A stretch of DNA of 64,000 nt from Cordylochernes scorpioides (Eukaryota; Arthropoda; Arachnida; Pseudoscorpiones; Chernetidae), in NCBI GenBank assembly GCA_030710605.1, contig CP092877.1, positions 5,938,872 through 6,002,871 of the forward strand, in the 5' to 3' direction. Numbering within the stretch: position 1 is the first letter of the stretch; each line of letters opens with the position of its first letter. The notes beneath the pieces are model-generated. The model saw only the letters and a program-made list of their open reading frames with translations, did not search any database and was not told the origin of the DNA. This document shows positions 45,885 through 56,885 of this stretch, piece by piece. The position numbers and the translations under genes are program-made.

Positions 45885-46101
45885 ATGAATATTATTCCCG
45901 TTGCAGTGAGGATGATAGATTTTCAACATCAAACTTGAAGTACAATTAATTAAATATATATTTAGTCAGTAGTGTTAAATGGTGAATACTGAAAATACAA
46001 TGATGATACATGATAATCAAAATTCGAAACTATTATAGACGCGTATGATTTTTTAAAAATAAAACAATTTCTACTGCCCTTACTGCAATGGAAAAATTGA
46101 T

Positions 46102-46168
46102 GGGAGGGCCTGGCTCATCAGTGGTGAACCCTCCCAGCGGTTTCGCCAGTTTAATCTACCATACCGCT
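46102..46168 (-). ncRNA. Reverse-order hammerhead core, family B
   Basis: Minus strand: stem III AGCGGT/ACCGCT, cleavage site GUA, stem I TGGT/ACCA, stem II CTGGC/GCCAG, GAAA, CTGATGA, extra helix GGGAGGG/CCCTCCC. Compared with family A, stem I, stem II and the extra helix each differ by paired changes. Confidence 0.7.
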
Positions 46169-46302
46169 GTTATATCGCATTTTTGGAACTTTCTTTTATA
46201 GTGATACTGATTCTAGACTGTCCATAAATCATCTAAAATACTCATTCCAAGAGTCTAGCATCAGTATCACTGTAAAAAGAAGTTCCAAAAATGCAATATA
46301 AC

Positions 46303-46369
46303 AGCGGTATGGTAGATTAAGCTGGCGAAACCGCTGGAAGGGTTCACCACTGATGAGCCAGGCCCTCCC
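46303..46369 (+). ncRNA. Reverse-order hammerhead core, family B, inverted partner
   Basis: The partner copy on the plus strand, same boxes, with one mismatch in the extra helix (GGAAGGG against CCCTCCC). Confidence 0.68.
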
Positions 46370-46499
46370 ATTATTTTTTTCCATCGCAGTAAGGGCAGTA
46401 TAAATTGTTTCATTTTCAAAAGAACCATACGCGTCTATAATATTTTCGAATTTTGATAACAGATGGTGCGCTAATGCATCATAATACATTATAATGTTT

Positions 46500-48180
46500 A
46501 CAAGAAAGTGATGATACATTTTTACAGTTTTCTTTAGCCAAGGAAGCCTCTCCGACTTGAGCTAATCTCCCACCAGACAGGGTCTACTTGACCCCATTCA
46601 GTTATTCACTGAGGAAATGTCTATATATACATGCCTTGGTAGACGCCAGGTTCCAGACATCGCTAAATGAAGGCTGAATATGAAGATATTATTTCAATCC
46701 TGGAGTTTGGTCAGCATCATTCTTTAAAACATATATGTCTCTCAGGTGTAAACTTTTAAACACTTTTATCTTATAAGGTTGTCCCAAAATTTGGTGTTTT
46801 TTTTATAATGTTGCTTTTATTATTATTTGGCGAATAATTACGGCGAATACATAATATAATCTATAATACAATTATTTTATACATAATACAAAGATATTAT
46901 ACATAACGGCGAATAATATTGGTATTTCAATTTTCGCAAGTGTTTACTAACCTTTGATACAACCTTGTAAATTGTTTAATATTTCTGTAAAATAGTTTCT
47001 ATCTTAAAAACAACTATGTAATAATGCAAGCCTTTAAGTTGGATAACTTTTAACAAGAGCATTTTAGAGCATTTCATTATAGTTTTCAGATCACTCGTAG
47101 AAAAGTTATCCACCGCCAATGTTCGAACTTTATTAGTGGTTTTTAGAATGTTGATAATTTTACATTAAGTTTAAAAGGTGCAAATTATATGAACAATACC
47201 CTTCAAGTTACGTTAACTGTATCGATATATTCTTGTGTATAATTGCCATTATATTAAAATAAAATCTGAACGCATAATATTCGAAATAAACAGACTTCAT
47301 TTTATGTTAAAGAATAAAGCCCTGGACCGATCCTCCTTTGAAACAGCTTAAAGGAAAATGGTAAATTACAAAATCGCCACTTGATAGTCAATTTTATATT
47401 ACATAGATATTTCAGCACAAATTCTGCAACAATATTTTTTTTCATGAACCAAACATTTAAGGTAAAATATCAAAATAATTTTTTTTCTAAAACAGAACCT
47501 TATCTCTTCAGCCTAGAATCTTGGATGTGATTTCATAGTTGTCTTTCTAATGTACTAATCACGAAGATGCGGTAAATTTATTTTATTCAGAAATTTTGAA
47601 AATACTATTCTCTCTAATATATATATATGAGTTACAGAGGGGAATTTAAAAAACTTACATTCAGAATACTAATATATTAAGATACATTCATGACTGCTAT
47701 CTACCCAGAGACAATACTTTAGATATTCTATAGAGGTTCCAGATCAGAATAAGCTGATAAAAAAACAACAATTTTGGCCTTTGAATTATTAAAATATATT
47801 AAAATTGAATAAAAAGATTATAATATTTGGTGTTCGGAAAAATTGTTATAGACTTATAGGTTGTTATATCTTACATAAAAATAGAAATATATGGGATATC
47901 ATACTGAATATAAATATAAGTTGTATATCCTAAAATAATTTCTGGTAATAAATCAAATGAAAACTAAATATTGTAGCGTAGAAATCAAATATCTGTATAT
48001 CTTAATATGTGAGAGCATTTATTGATGACGTCAGTACGACTAGTCTACAATTATCAACTAACCAAAGAAACTATATACAGCTAGAGAATATTGAACAACC
48101 AAGCTAAAGATCATTTATGGTGATTTTACAAATACAGAGTAAGATCATATATAAACGTACTTCCCTGATTTATAATATTA
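46500..48180. other. Right-arm counterpart of 16920-19640 without the 1.1 kb insertion
   Basis: AT-rich. No gene. The empty site for the left insertion 17032-18106 is at about 48063-48078. Confidence 0.45.
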
Positions 48181-48268
48181 TAAAATAAATAAAGCTTCCA
48201 GGGCTAAGTTTCGGACTGACAAGTCTGAAAGCTTTGTGAAAATAAATATTTGAACAAGAAACTATTAT

Positions 48269-48612
48269 CAATTGAAAAAGCCCTGTACGATTTATAAGTA
48301 AATAAAACAAAGCATCAAGGGCTGCGTTTCTTTATTAAAACAAATATATACGAGCTTTCGGGCACATACGCCCTTCTACAGGAATTAATAAAACAGTAAT
48401 CCAACTAGTTTGAAATAAGATTTGTTTATAAATTTAACGTGCATATGCACGTGTATCGTGGATATGCACGTTAAATTTATAAACAAATCTTATTTCAAAC
48501 TAGTTGGATTACTGTTTTATTAATTCCTGTAGAAGGGCGTATGTGCCCGAAAGCTCGTATATATTTGTTTTAATAAAGAAACGCAGCCCTTGATGCTTTG
48601 TTTTATTTACTT
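48269..48612. mobile_element. PLE-type fold-back insertion, right arm only, 13-bp TSD
   Basis: A perfect TSD AAGAAACTATTAT (48256-48268, 48613-48625). A 27-nt tail at the left end (48269-48295), then an almost perfect palindrome 48296-48612 made of two inverted terminal units (CCTGTAGAAGGGC, GTGCCCGAAAGCTC, TTTTAATAAAGAAACGC), centred near 48455. The left arm lacks it. Confidence 0.92.
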
Positions 48613-49019
48613 AAGAAACTATTATGTTGAGTATTTTCTCATTGATTAATTAAATTAAATAATAAAATATAAATTATTCCTTCGCCACAATATAAATTAT
48701 CAAATTAGCGTACAATCTGGCAGGCGGACCAGATAGTTGTGCCAGAGGGACGTTAAGGTGATGGCCGCCCCAGCTGCCGTCCTTTCTGCACATTTCTCAA
48801 GGAGCTGTTCCTACAATGGCCTGATTAACTGACCACATTACCTACTGGAGCTCCCTAAACATGCCTTTACAAGCAGGTAGCAGGCTTTATAATTCTTTAA
48901 TATTCACATTTCACACCTCTACGTGATGTGGAGGTTCTTGGGAAATGGCAAACTGTATATTGTCACGTTTGTGAATTTTATAATTAATTATTTCTTTTTT
49001 TTTTCACTTATTTTTTTTT

Positions 49020-49160
49020 TTTTGAAAAGGCGCTGAATTTGTTGTTGACACAATTTAAAATGTTATAATACCTTGATAAAGGTTGGCGTTCAGCCAACTG
49101 AAATATTGGTAAAATAAATGATATTTTGATCCAATATATGCCTTTTTATTTAAATTATTT
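49020..49160 (+). repeat. Family D unit (right copy)
   Basis: Mirror of 16256-16400: CCTTGATAAAGGTTGGCG, TTCAGCCAACTGAAATATTG, GGTAAAATAAATG. Confidence 0.5.
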
Positions 49161-49673
49161 TTGTATATTAATTTAAAAATTCATTTTTTTTCGTTATCAT
49201 CATCACATGCAATGTATTTTCATTTAAATAAACGATAATAAACAACAACAACAATGTAATTTGCATCTTCATTATTATAAAACAACAACAAATTAAATTA
49301 ACAAGGTAAAAATATATTTTAACATTACAACATTTTAAAATTTAACTCAAAAACGTTAAAATTATTTATTAAAAGTGCTCTCAAATATTAATTAAAAGGA
49401 AATCATTCAAATGACCCATTTGGAAATACATATAAAACATTCAACAAATTAAGATACTCAAATGAACAAACGAGATTATCCTTAATTGAAAATTTACCAG
49501 GGGATCATAGGAAATACATCTTGGCTGATTTTGTGAATGACTATGAATTCCATAAGCCATAAGCCTTGGATAATATTAAACACAACAATCCATAAGAAAT
49601 TACAAACTGCAAATGGCATATTCCTGACAAGTTAGTATTGGAAACGAGGAAATAGAGGATAATATTTCTGTTA

Positions 49674-49820
49674 TGATTTCTTGAAAATAAAGATACTTCG
49701 GCCAGTAAATCTTTTTATTACCTCGACGTTTCGACAAAAATATTTTGTCCTCGTCAGGAACAAACAAAAATTAAAACATTTACCAAGGCGTTAAAAATCA
49801 TTCTAATTTTGATGTTATGA
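49674..49820 (-). mobile_element. PLE terminal fragment with hammerhead, right arm only
   Basis: An insertion of about 140 bp absent from the left arm (about 15640-15680). The minus strand contains a hammerhead (49721-49760) and then GGTAATAAAAAGATTTACTG. Flanking GTTATGA repeats may be remnants of a TSD. The layout (hammerhead, then AATAAA) is that of PLE terminal units. Confidence 0.65.
49721..49760 (-). ncRNA. Hammerhead ribozyme, PLE type
   Basis: Minus strand: CTGACGA (complement at 49751-49757), a long stem II (GACAAAA with TTTTGTC), GAAA, then CGTC, giving the minimal 2-bp stem III and GUC cleavage site, and GAGG pairing with the bases before CTGACGA. All core bases are consensus. Hammerheads of this compact type are known in PLE terminal repeats. 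Confidence 0.82.
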
Positions 49821-50578
49821 AAGCTCAAGATAATGGTGATATTAAAATTTAATACAAATGAAAAATACCAAAGTTTCTTTCAACAAAGTATTCTAAAGTA
49901 TATTTAACCTAATTTTTATAACACTCAATTTATTATAATTCGTGGCTAATTCAAAAGAATTTTAAATAATCCAAGTAGCGGCAGATTTGATATTTTATTT
50001 GGCTATGATGACCACAAACTTCAAGATATCTATTGTTGGATTGTCCAAGTTTTTCAGACTTCAAAATATCATAATAGGATCTGACTTTAGCAGACTCCAG
50101 CAAAGTCTCTTATATTAAATTTAACTATTTTTATAAATATATTCTAGAATTATGAAATGAACTAATAGTTATTTTCTTTGTTCTATCTGGTGTGGATCAG
50201 TGTTTATTTTAATCTATGCTGTTCATTGTCTTGCGAATATTTCTAAACTTTCTTATACAAAATTTCTTAAGCAAAATTGAAGGAAAATAACCTTTAACAT
50301 AACTTTAATGTGGCGAATATATTTAAGACTATGAAACTTGTTTGTTCGTAATTGGTCGTAAGTGTGCCTTTCAGGACATAGCGCTTTAAGTGTGTTAAAA
50401 TAATGGAAGAATATGAAATTATCAACTACCCATTTCATTGTGTACACTTCTAAAATAGATATTACAAGAACCAGCCGAGTGATCCGGGCAACGCCCCTGG
50501 TTTACCCGAACATCCTGTGAAGTAACATTAAGAGGATTGAGAATGCCTAAAAATTTGCAATGGGTATATTTTAATTTA

Positions 50579-50838
50579 TGAAAATTCGAAACTATTATAG
50601 ACGCGTAAGATTCTTTTAAAAATCAAACAATTTCGACTGCCCTTACTGCAATGGAAAAATTAAAGAGAGGACCTGGCTTCAATCTACCCTACCGCTATAT
50701 CACCACTGATGAGCCAGGCCCTCCCATTAATTTTCCCATTGCAGTAAGGACAGTAGAAATTGTTTTATTTTGAAAATAATCTTACGCGTCTATAATAGTT
50801 TCGAATTTTCATGACAGATGACGCGCTAATGCATCATA
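50579..50838. mobile_element. Fold-back family B element (right copy), 13-bp TSD
   Basis: A perfect TSD ATATTTTAATTTA (50566-50578, 50839-50851). Inverted arms start TGAAAATTCGAAACTATTAT, with a 27-nt tail (50812-50838) containing CAGATGACGCGCTAATGC. It has only the CTGATGA strand of the core (50707-50713). It is shared with the left arm (14691-14902). Confidence 0.88.
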
Positions 50839-50851
50839 ATATTTTAATTTA

Positions 50852-53229
50852 GTAGAAGTAGCATTTCAAGTAAGGTTGAATAAATATACTTTCAAAGCAA
50901 AGTATTCGGGCAGATATGACCACGGATACATCCTGTCCATCCAGAGTAGATCCACAAGGAAAGTTTCTACAGAGAAATAATTCTGATTATAAGTAGTAAA
51001 ACGACGAACAATTGAATTAGACACACGAAATATCTACCATTGAAAAATGCAATAATACAAACGCACTTATTTTAAAACAAAGCAATTCGGCAATGATAGA
51101 TTTATAAAGTTGAAAAAGAAATCAGAATATCTATGATCGTATATTTAAATTAATTAAAATGAAATTAAAACTACTATTATATACGAAGAATAAAAATAAG
51201 TGTGACACATTAGGTGAAAAATAATAAATATCTTGGTAAATAAATCGCTATGTATATTAAACTGTCTTTGGAGGAGATTGCTTAAAGGTTTACAATGAAT
51301 ACTCTGTTAGTGTATTATATATATGTGGTAACAGAGAGGGACAGTCAGAATGTGGAGAGTTTTCCAATACCTCTCTGCACCTTGGAAGAACTTTAACAGT
51401 TTTCACAGAGTACAGGCAGTCGTTGTCGAGGCAGAGTGGAGGACTTGGGATGTCCACACAAAAACTAAGAGACACAGTTGTACTGGGAAATTTCCGTGAA
51501 CAGAAAGAGTCGAGCTAGCAGCAAAAGATGGAGATGGTTAAAAAGAAGCTTCTTACTTGTCTACGGAATGCTCGATGGACCTTTGAGACAACTGACGAGG
51601 GCTTTCGCGGGTGGGGAAGTGACTCGGTTTGCAGAGGTTTATATATCATTCCGACGAGGGAGTTCTGGGCCTTCAGCGGATGCAATAAGGACGTGGATCA
51701 CGGAAGAGATGTCATTGTACACTCTTAATGACTTCCTGGTAACTTCATACGTCTTTAAGCATCGTTCTTAAACGTTGTTGGAATTCTATATCTCAATCTT
51801 TGCTATTTAGCTCAACTCTTATTCTATTAAACAGTGTTATTTTTTATCCCCAGTGTTTACAGAGTACATTCCATATTGTGATGTAATGACACATGCCAAT
51901 CATGTGTATAATTATTTACAGAGGTGTTTATTATATAACACGACGATCTTGTTATATTATACACCAATATGGGGTTGTTGCTTCAAATTACCATATATAT
52001 ATATAGATAAGAACACGTTGAAATAATACCAAATATTAATAAAGGTGTAAGTTATATATTGAATAGGTTAAAATATAACCAAACCCAATTAAATTTAATT
52101 TTCAATATCAAACAAACAGATTATAACTGATCAGGAGTTTAGATAAATTTTAAATTCGCAATTATAGTTTTTGAAGCGAGTAAAATGTGAACTAGAGCAT
52201 GTGTAATTTAGCAAGTTGTTGGAGGAAACTACTTCAAATACCACAAAGAGGGGTTCTTGATTATCTTCAATTACATCCGTGTTTTTGAAAACTTGCTCAA
52301 ATTTATGGCACAATTTTTAGAAAACAAGGTAATTTTGTGGCCCACACTTTCATAATTACCCTGGTAAATAACGTTTGTCTCTCTTCCTTCCTTATCATTC
52401 CCGAATACATGGACGTTTAATCCGTAAATATTTATCTCGCATTTCTAATGGCTGTTAAACTTAATATTACTTAATTGCACCATTTATATGCCTTATGTGT
52501 TTCTAGGGGTTTGTTTATTGAATTTATTTTATTGTTAGATTCTAAATTTGATTCAGCACACTGAACTACTGCATTGTCTTGATCGCAGTAGGAAACATTT
52601 CCCCCAATTTATTTTTATAAAAATATGTTTCTCGTATTGTTTCTATCATTTTATAAATACATCTAACGTTGTTTTATTCCTCTATTAGCGGTTGTTGAGG
52701 TTTTTGTACGGCTCTGAATATATAACATTTTGTTTCCCGCCAAGCACAAAAGCAAAACTTTGAAATACTTTTATCTGTAGCTTCTATTTGAAATAATACA
52801 GGGCTTGAAATATATTGCTTTATAAGATACGAGAAAATATCTATAGTATCCAGAATTGTATGTCTAATAACAGATAAATGATCATTCATTTGACATGAAC
52901 TGAATATACATAAAATCATTCACATCGTTTAACGATAGGAGATCGTGTCCTTTTCTATAATAATAATATTGTCAAGAAACTCCATCCAGATGGGATACCT
53001 GTCAATCATCCCCGGACCGCGGGGGGACCACAGGTGTGAGGGGTTCTCGGAAGCTGATCTGTAAATAAGGAAAACGGGACGGTGGCTGAGGCGGCGCATT
53101 AGGATTATCTTTAAATTGGGGTAAGTTGTTCTCTCTCCCTATAAATACCCCTTATAATAAATTATTTATTCCTAAATTTGCCCTTGCTTTATTTATCGAC
53201 AATATATACTCTTATATGTATCCTCAGAG
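50852..53229. other. Right-arm counterpart of 12480-14690, no gene
   Basis: The open frames at 51290-51771 are not maintained in the left arm. The empty site of the left fold-back 12990-13189 is at 52717-52730. No gene recognised. Confidence 0.45.
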
Positions 53230-53343
53230 GCATCTCTCCCTTTAATTGTGCATCAGAAAGATGGCACTATGCATCACCCTCTACTAGTGATGCTAAACAA
53301 TGAGCCAAAACACCAGTTTTGGCAAATGCAGACAAAAAGCCAA

Positions 53344-53386
53344 CCCGTATACTATGGTTTCGGGCTATTGCCCTCATCAGTACAGG
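53344..53386 (-). ncRNA. Type I hammerhead ribozyme
   Basis: Identical in its core to 12323-12365: stem I CCTGTA/TACGGG, CTGATGA, GGGC-AATA-GCCC, GAAA, short stem III, GUA. Confidence 0.85.
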
Positions 53387-53825
53387 AGCGGTTTCAATTT
53401 CATAACATTTTACGATAGGAGTATTTTTATTGGCCGAATTTACCAAACAGGCGTATAAGATGGTTAAGTAGCAAGGACCGATTTCCAGGCAAGAATACAA
53501 CATAAAGTTGCGGGATAATGATATTCATGCACCAAAAAAGGCACCTCAACCTTTAATTGTGCATCAGGAAGAATCTTTATGCATTACCTTAGTAAAAATA
53601 ACTACTAGTGATGGCAAAGAATGATAAACAGAACAGGTTTTGGAAAATAAAGACAAAAGGTCAACCCATATTCCATGATTGGGAATTTGGCCCTTATTTG
53701 GTACATGTATATTATCCTCCCGCAACTTTAGGTTGTATCATTGCCTGAAAAACGGCCCTGGCCACTTCACCAGCTCAAACAGCTTTTGGTAAATTCGACA
53801 GATTGTATAACCCCTGTTAACCTCC

Positions 53826-53868
53826 CCTGTACTGATGAGAACCAAAGCCTGAAACCATGGTATCCAGG
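53826..53868 (+). ncRNA. Hammerhead ribozyme, weakened stem II
   Basis: CCTGTA (53826-53831), CTGATGA, a poorly paired stem II (GAACCAAAGCCT), GAAA, CCATGG with a perfect 3-bp stem III, UA at the cleavage position, TCCAGG (one mismatch in stem I). Confidence 0.7.
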
Positions 53869-54381
53869 TTGGCCTTTTTTCTGAAATTTCCAAAACTTGT
53901 GGCTCATCCATTATCATCACTAGTAAAGATGTTTTAATAGGTTGATACATAGTGCTTCGTTCTGATGCAAAATCAAAGGAAAAGGTGCTTCTTCTGGCAA
54001 CTCTTCCGTAGCTTTATGTTGTATATATTATAATACATAGACGAATGACCCGGCTTCGCCCGAGATTTACCCCGAATGCAATTTCCTTCATACTGAAAGT
54101 ACATCAAAAATAAATAGTAGAAGTGCCATAGAATAGCAATACAGAAGTAACACATAAACCATAGGCAATGTTTTTTTATATTAGTGTTTAGGTATTTGAT
54201 TTAATTATTTTTTGCAATCCATTTAGTTGTTTCAAAATCAATATACTTTAAATAGATGGCAGCTTTTCCACCCAACCCCCGAGTGACTGCGATGGATCTT
54301 GACTGCGATGCCCATCTTCTCAGTAAGAATAAGAAAAAATAGGTTTATAAAAAAAATTAATCCGAAATACTGGCATGCAAA

Positions 54382-55073
54382 TCTATATATATAAAAATGA
54401 ATGTATGTGTGTGTGTCTGTTTGTCCTTTATGCCTGACCAAAACACTCATTGGAACGCCATGAAACTTTGGGAAGTTATTTAGTATAGTACTGGGAAGGT
54501 TTCTAGCAAATAAAATTTTTGAAATAACTTTTCGCTTTAAAATAATCAAGATAAATATTCTAATTTATCTGTTATAATTCAACAATCTGCTCTAAATATT
54601 ATCATGATGATACGATGATTTTGTAATGTAGAAAATTAGGAAAGACAAAATGCAGGATGACACGGCAATTTATTTGAGACAAGAATAATGATACAATTCC
54701 AAGGCAAGATACTATTCCTTTAACTTCCAATTACCGAGGGAACCAATTAATATTGATTTTATTCAACTTATCGAGTATTTTTCAAGGGACCGGGAAAAAA
54801 TGTTCACTTTATTGAGAGATTCGTTAGACAAACCTTTACTCGGGTAAAACCCGGGCGAAGCCGGGTACGTCCATACAAGAATAATGATACAATTCCAAGG
54901 CAAGATACTATTCCTTTAACTTCCAATTACCGAGGGAACCAATTAATATTGATTTTATTCAACTTATCGAGTATTTTTCAAGGGACCGGGAAAAAATGTT
55001 CACTTTATCGATATATTCGTTAGACAAACCTTTACTCGGGTAAAACCCGGGCGAAGCCGGGTACGTCCGCTAG
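54382..55073 (+). mobile_element. Helitron insertion with exact ends, right arm only
   Basis: It starts TCTATATATATAAAAATGAA and ends with the hairpin ACCCGGGCGAAGCCGGGT and CTAG (55070-55073). The left arm (reverse of about 11270-11290) reads GGCATGCAAA joined directly to TATTTTTCTG; here the element lies exactly between that A and T. TC...CTAG ends with A/T insertion and no target duplication are diagnostic of Helitrons. It has no coding capacity. Confidence 0.93.
54683..55066 (+). repeat. Tandem duplication of the Helitron 3' end
   Basis: Two copies with period about 193 bp (starting CAAGAATAATGATACAATTC at 54683 and 54876), each ending in the hairpin ACCCGGGCGAAGCCGGGT and ACGTCC. Only the second copy has the terminal GCTAG. 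Confidence 0.9.
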
Positions 55074-55754
55074 TATTTTTGTATAAAAAATAAAAGGAAA
55101 CATGGAAATTAGGTAAACATATGTGTTTTATAATAATGACTGCGACTGCATTTTAAACGATATTTTTAAAAGGGGATAAAAAAACAAAGGCCAGTACAAA
55201 AATTAATAAAAAATACGAAAGCCATTATTTACATATAGTAACGCTAATTTTGTAAAGTTTTTTTTAATTGCATTGTGTGCACTTACCACCGTAACTTAGT
55301 TAGTAATATAAATTTCTTTCTCAATACTCAATAATTTTTTAAAAAAGGTAACACTCTCTCTCGAATAAAATATATTTTAAAAAAAAAGGTACGCCAGCAA
55401 CTTGAAAAAAAAAAAAAAAAAAAACGCAGAACGTTCATTTGTCGCTTAATTAGCCTGGTGTTGTTGCTTCGCCGTGTATTTACTCCGTGTAAAAAAAATT
55501 CTTCAAATGAAAAAAAATAAAAAAGCCAAAAATACTAATCAAAATGTAGCCGAAAATATTCCACAGGTTTATAAAAAGCGACATGTAAATTTTGGTACCA
55601 ATTGGTTCAGTAGTTTTATAGTTTATTGCGAAACAGACCACATCTATTGACTTTTATATATGAAGAAAGATATAGGGTGCGGCAGCTATTAGAGAACAAA
55701 CAATATAGGTGCCACACTTTCCTGTGTGTTATAGTAACATATATCAATTCTGTT

Positions 55755-55835
55755 CGAATAAATAAGCTTGAGGGATGAGTCTCATCCCTCAAGCTTATTT
55801 ATTCGAACATAATATTATGGAATTACCTATTAAAA
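55755..55835. mobile_element. 81-bp fold-back insertion inside the mariner copy, 16-bp TSD
   Basis: A direct repeat ATATATCAATTCTGTT (55739-55754 and 55836-55851) flanks a perfect hairpin (arms CGAATAAATAAGCTTGAGGG and onward, centre at 55780) followed by a 28-nt tail. The left-arm mariner has the uninterrupted site (10589-10607 region). It is the smallest example of the tail-plus-inverted-pair plan. Confidence 0.88.
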
Positions 55836-55997
55836 ATATATCAATTCTGTTGCAGGTAGACATGGCAGAACCTACTCTTACACAAGCAATGAAGAGACAT
55901 TCCATTATTTGTCTTCTCGGCTGGGGGACACACCGATTCAGAAACTGCTGCTTTCTTCAAAGTCGCTTGATCATTTGTTTTCAAAGTTCGGAGAGAA

Positions 55998-56885
55998 TTG
56001 GGAGCTGCAAATGGTGATGTGGTGGAAGTTTCACAAAGGAAACGACATTGTGGACGTTCTGACAGTATCAGGACGCCAGAATTTATAAGCCGTGTCCAAG
56101 CTGCCATCGATGAGGATCCTGGGAAGTCGATGAGAGCACTCGCCAGAGAGCTGCAGGTTGATAAAGCTACCATTCGATGTGTGGTTCATAAGAACCTCCG
56201 TCACAAATCATACGTGATGCGAAGAGAGAAGTTCATGCCCGAAAGAACCAAGGTGAACTGCTTGACCAGAGCCAAGCGCCTTCTGGATAAGCTCAAACAT
56301 CCCGAGGAGCCAGGAACGATATGTTTTTCTCAGACGAGAAGAAGTTTGTTCATGACCAAAAGGTGAACCGCAAAGATGATCGGTAGCTGTGTAAAATCTC
56401 TGATGAGGTACCTACGGCCATTGATAGCAAATCTCCAGCACCATTTATGGTTCTTGGCGTTGTTAGTAGTGAATGTGATGTCTCTACATTTCTTTACTAC
56501 AGATGCCAGAGTCAATGCCGTTGCTTACACCGAGGTGTTATCCACAGTTGTCAAGCCTTGGATCGCTACAGTAACACGTGGGAGGCCGTATGTTTTCAAC
56601 AAGACTCAGCACCATCTTATACAGCCAGAACAACGCAATAATGAATGGCCGAGAATTTTCACGACCATGTCACACCTAACGTTTGGCTCCAGATTACCTG
56701 ATGTCAATCCACTGGACTATTACGTGTAGGTCGTAGTTGAGAGGGACTCCAATAGTCATTCCCACAACAGTTGCAGCTCACAGAGCTGCTATAGTGGATG
56801 CAATGGCAAATATTCCCAATACCCATCTCATTACTGCCTGCAGTCGGTTTCGACAGAGTCTAGAAGCTGTTATTGCCGCTGATGC
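55998..56885 (+). pseudogene. Broken mariner-like transposase (right copy)
   Basis: The first frame (55998-56366, 122 residues) has the helix-turn-helix region (RTPEFISRVQAAIDEDPGK, MRALARELQVDKATIR). A shift leads to FFSDEKKFVHDQKVNRKDDR (first catalytic Asp), stops, then VVSSECDVS, VCFQQDSAPSYTARTTQ (second Asp), another shift, and DVNPLDYYV (third Asp, roughly 33 residues after the second). The C-terminus reads AAIVDAMANIPNTHLITACS in yet another frame. At least three frame disruptions show that it is inactive. It lacks the same regions of frame as the left copy only in part, so some damage came after the duplication. Confidence 0.9.

Larger units (their letters stand above)
46018..46483. 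mobile_element. Fold-back family B insertion, right arm only, 12-bp TSD
   Basis: TSD ATACATGATAAT (46006-46017) and ATACATTATAAT (46484-46495), one mismatch. Long inverted units of about 200 bp, each with a reverse-order hammerhead core, and a 28-nt tail (46456-46483, CAGATGGTGCGCTAATGC). The left arm at about 19650-19690 has the empty site. The 96-residue frame 46229-46519 is incidental. Confidence 0.9.
53230..53985. repeat. Hammerhead-bearing fold-back/retrozyme-like repeat (right copy)
   Basis: Mirror of 11780-12480: a minus-strand unit (core 53344-53386) and a plus-strand unit (core 53826-53868) face each other, with the shared modules AACTTTA, GGTTGTAT and GGTAAATTCG. Non-coding. Confidence 0.7.
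54037..55660 (-). mobile_element. Non-autonomous Helitron (right copy) interrupted by another Helitron
   Basis: Mirror of 10689-11673. The 3' hairpin is present in reverse (CCCGGCTTCGCCCGAG at 54049-54064), but the terminal CTAG is mutated to CTAT. A 692-bp Helitron sits inside at 54382-55073. Confidence 0.78.
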
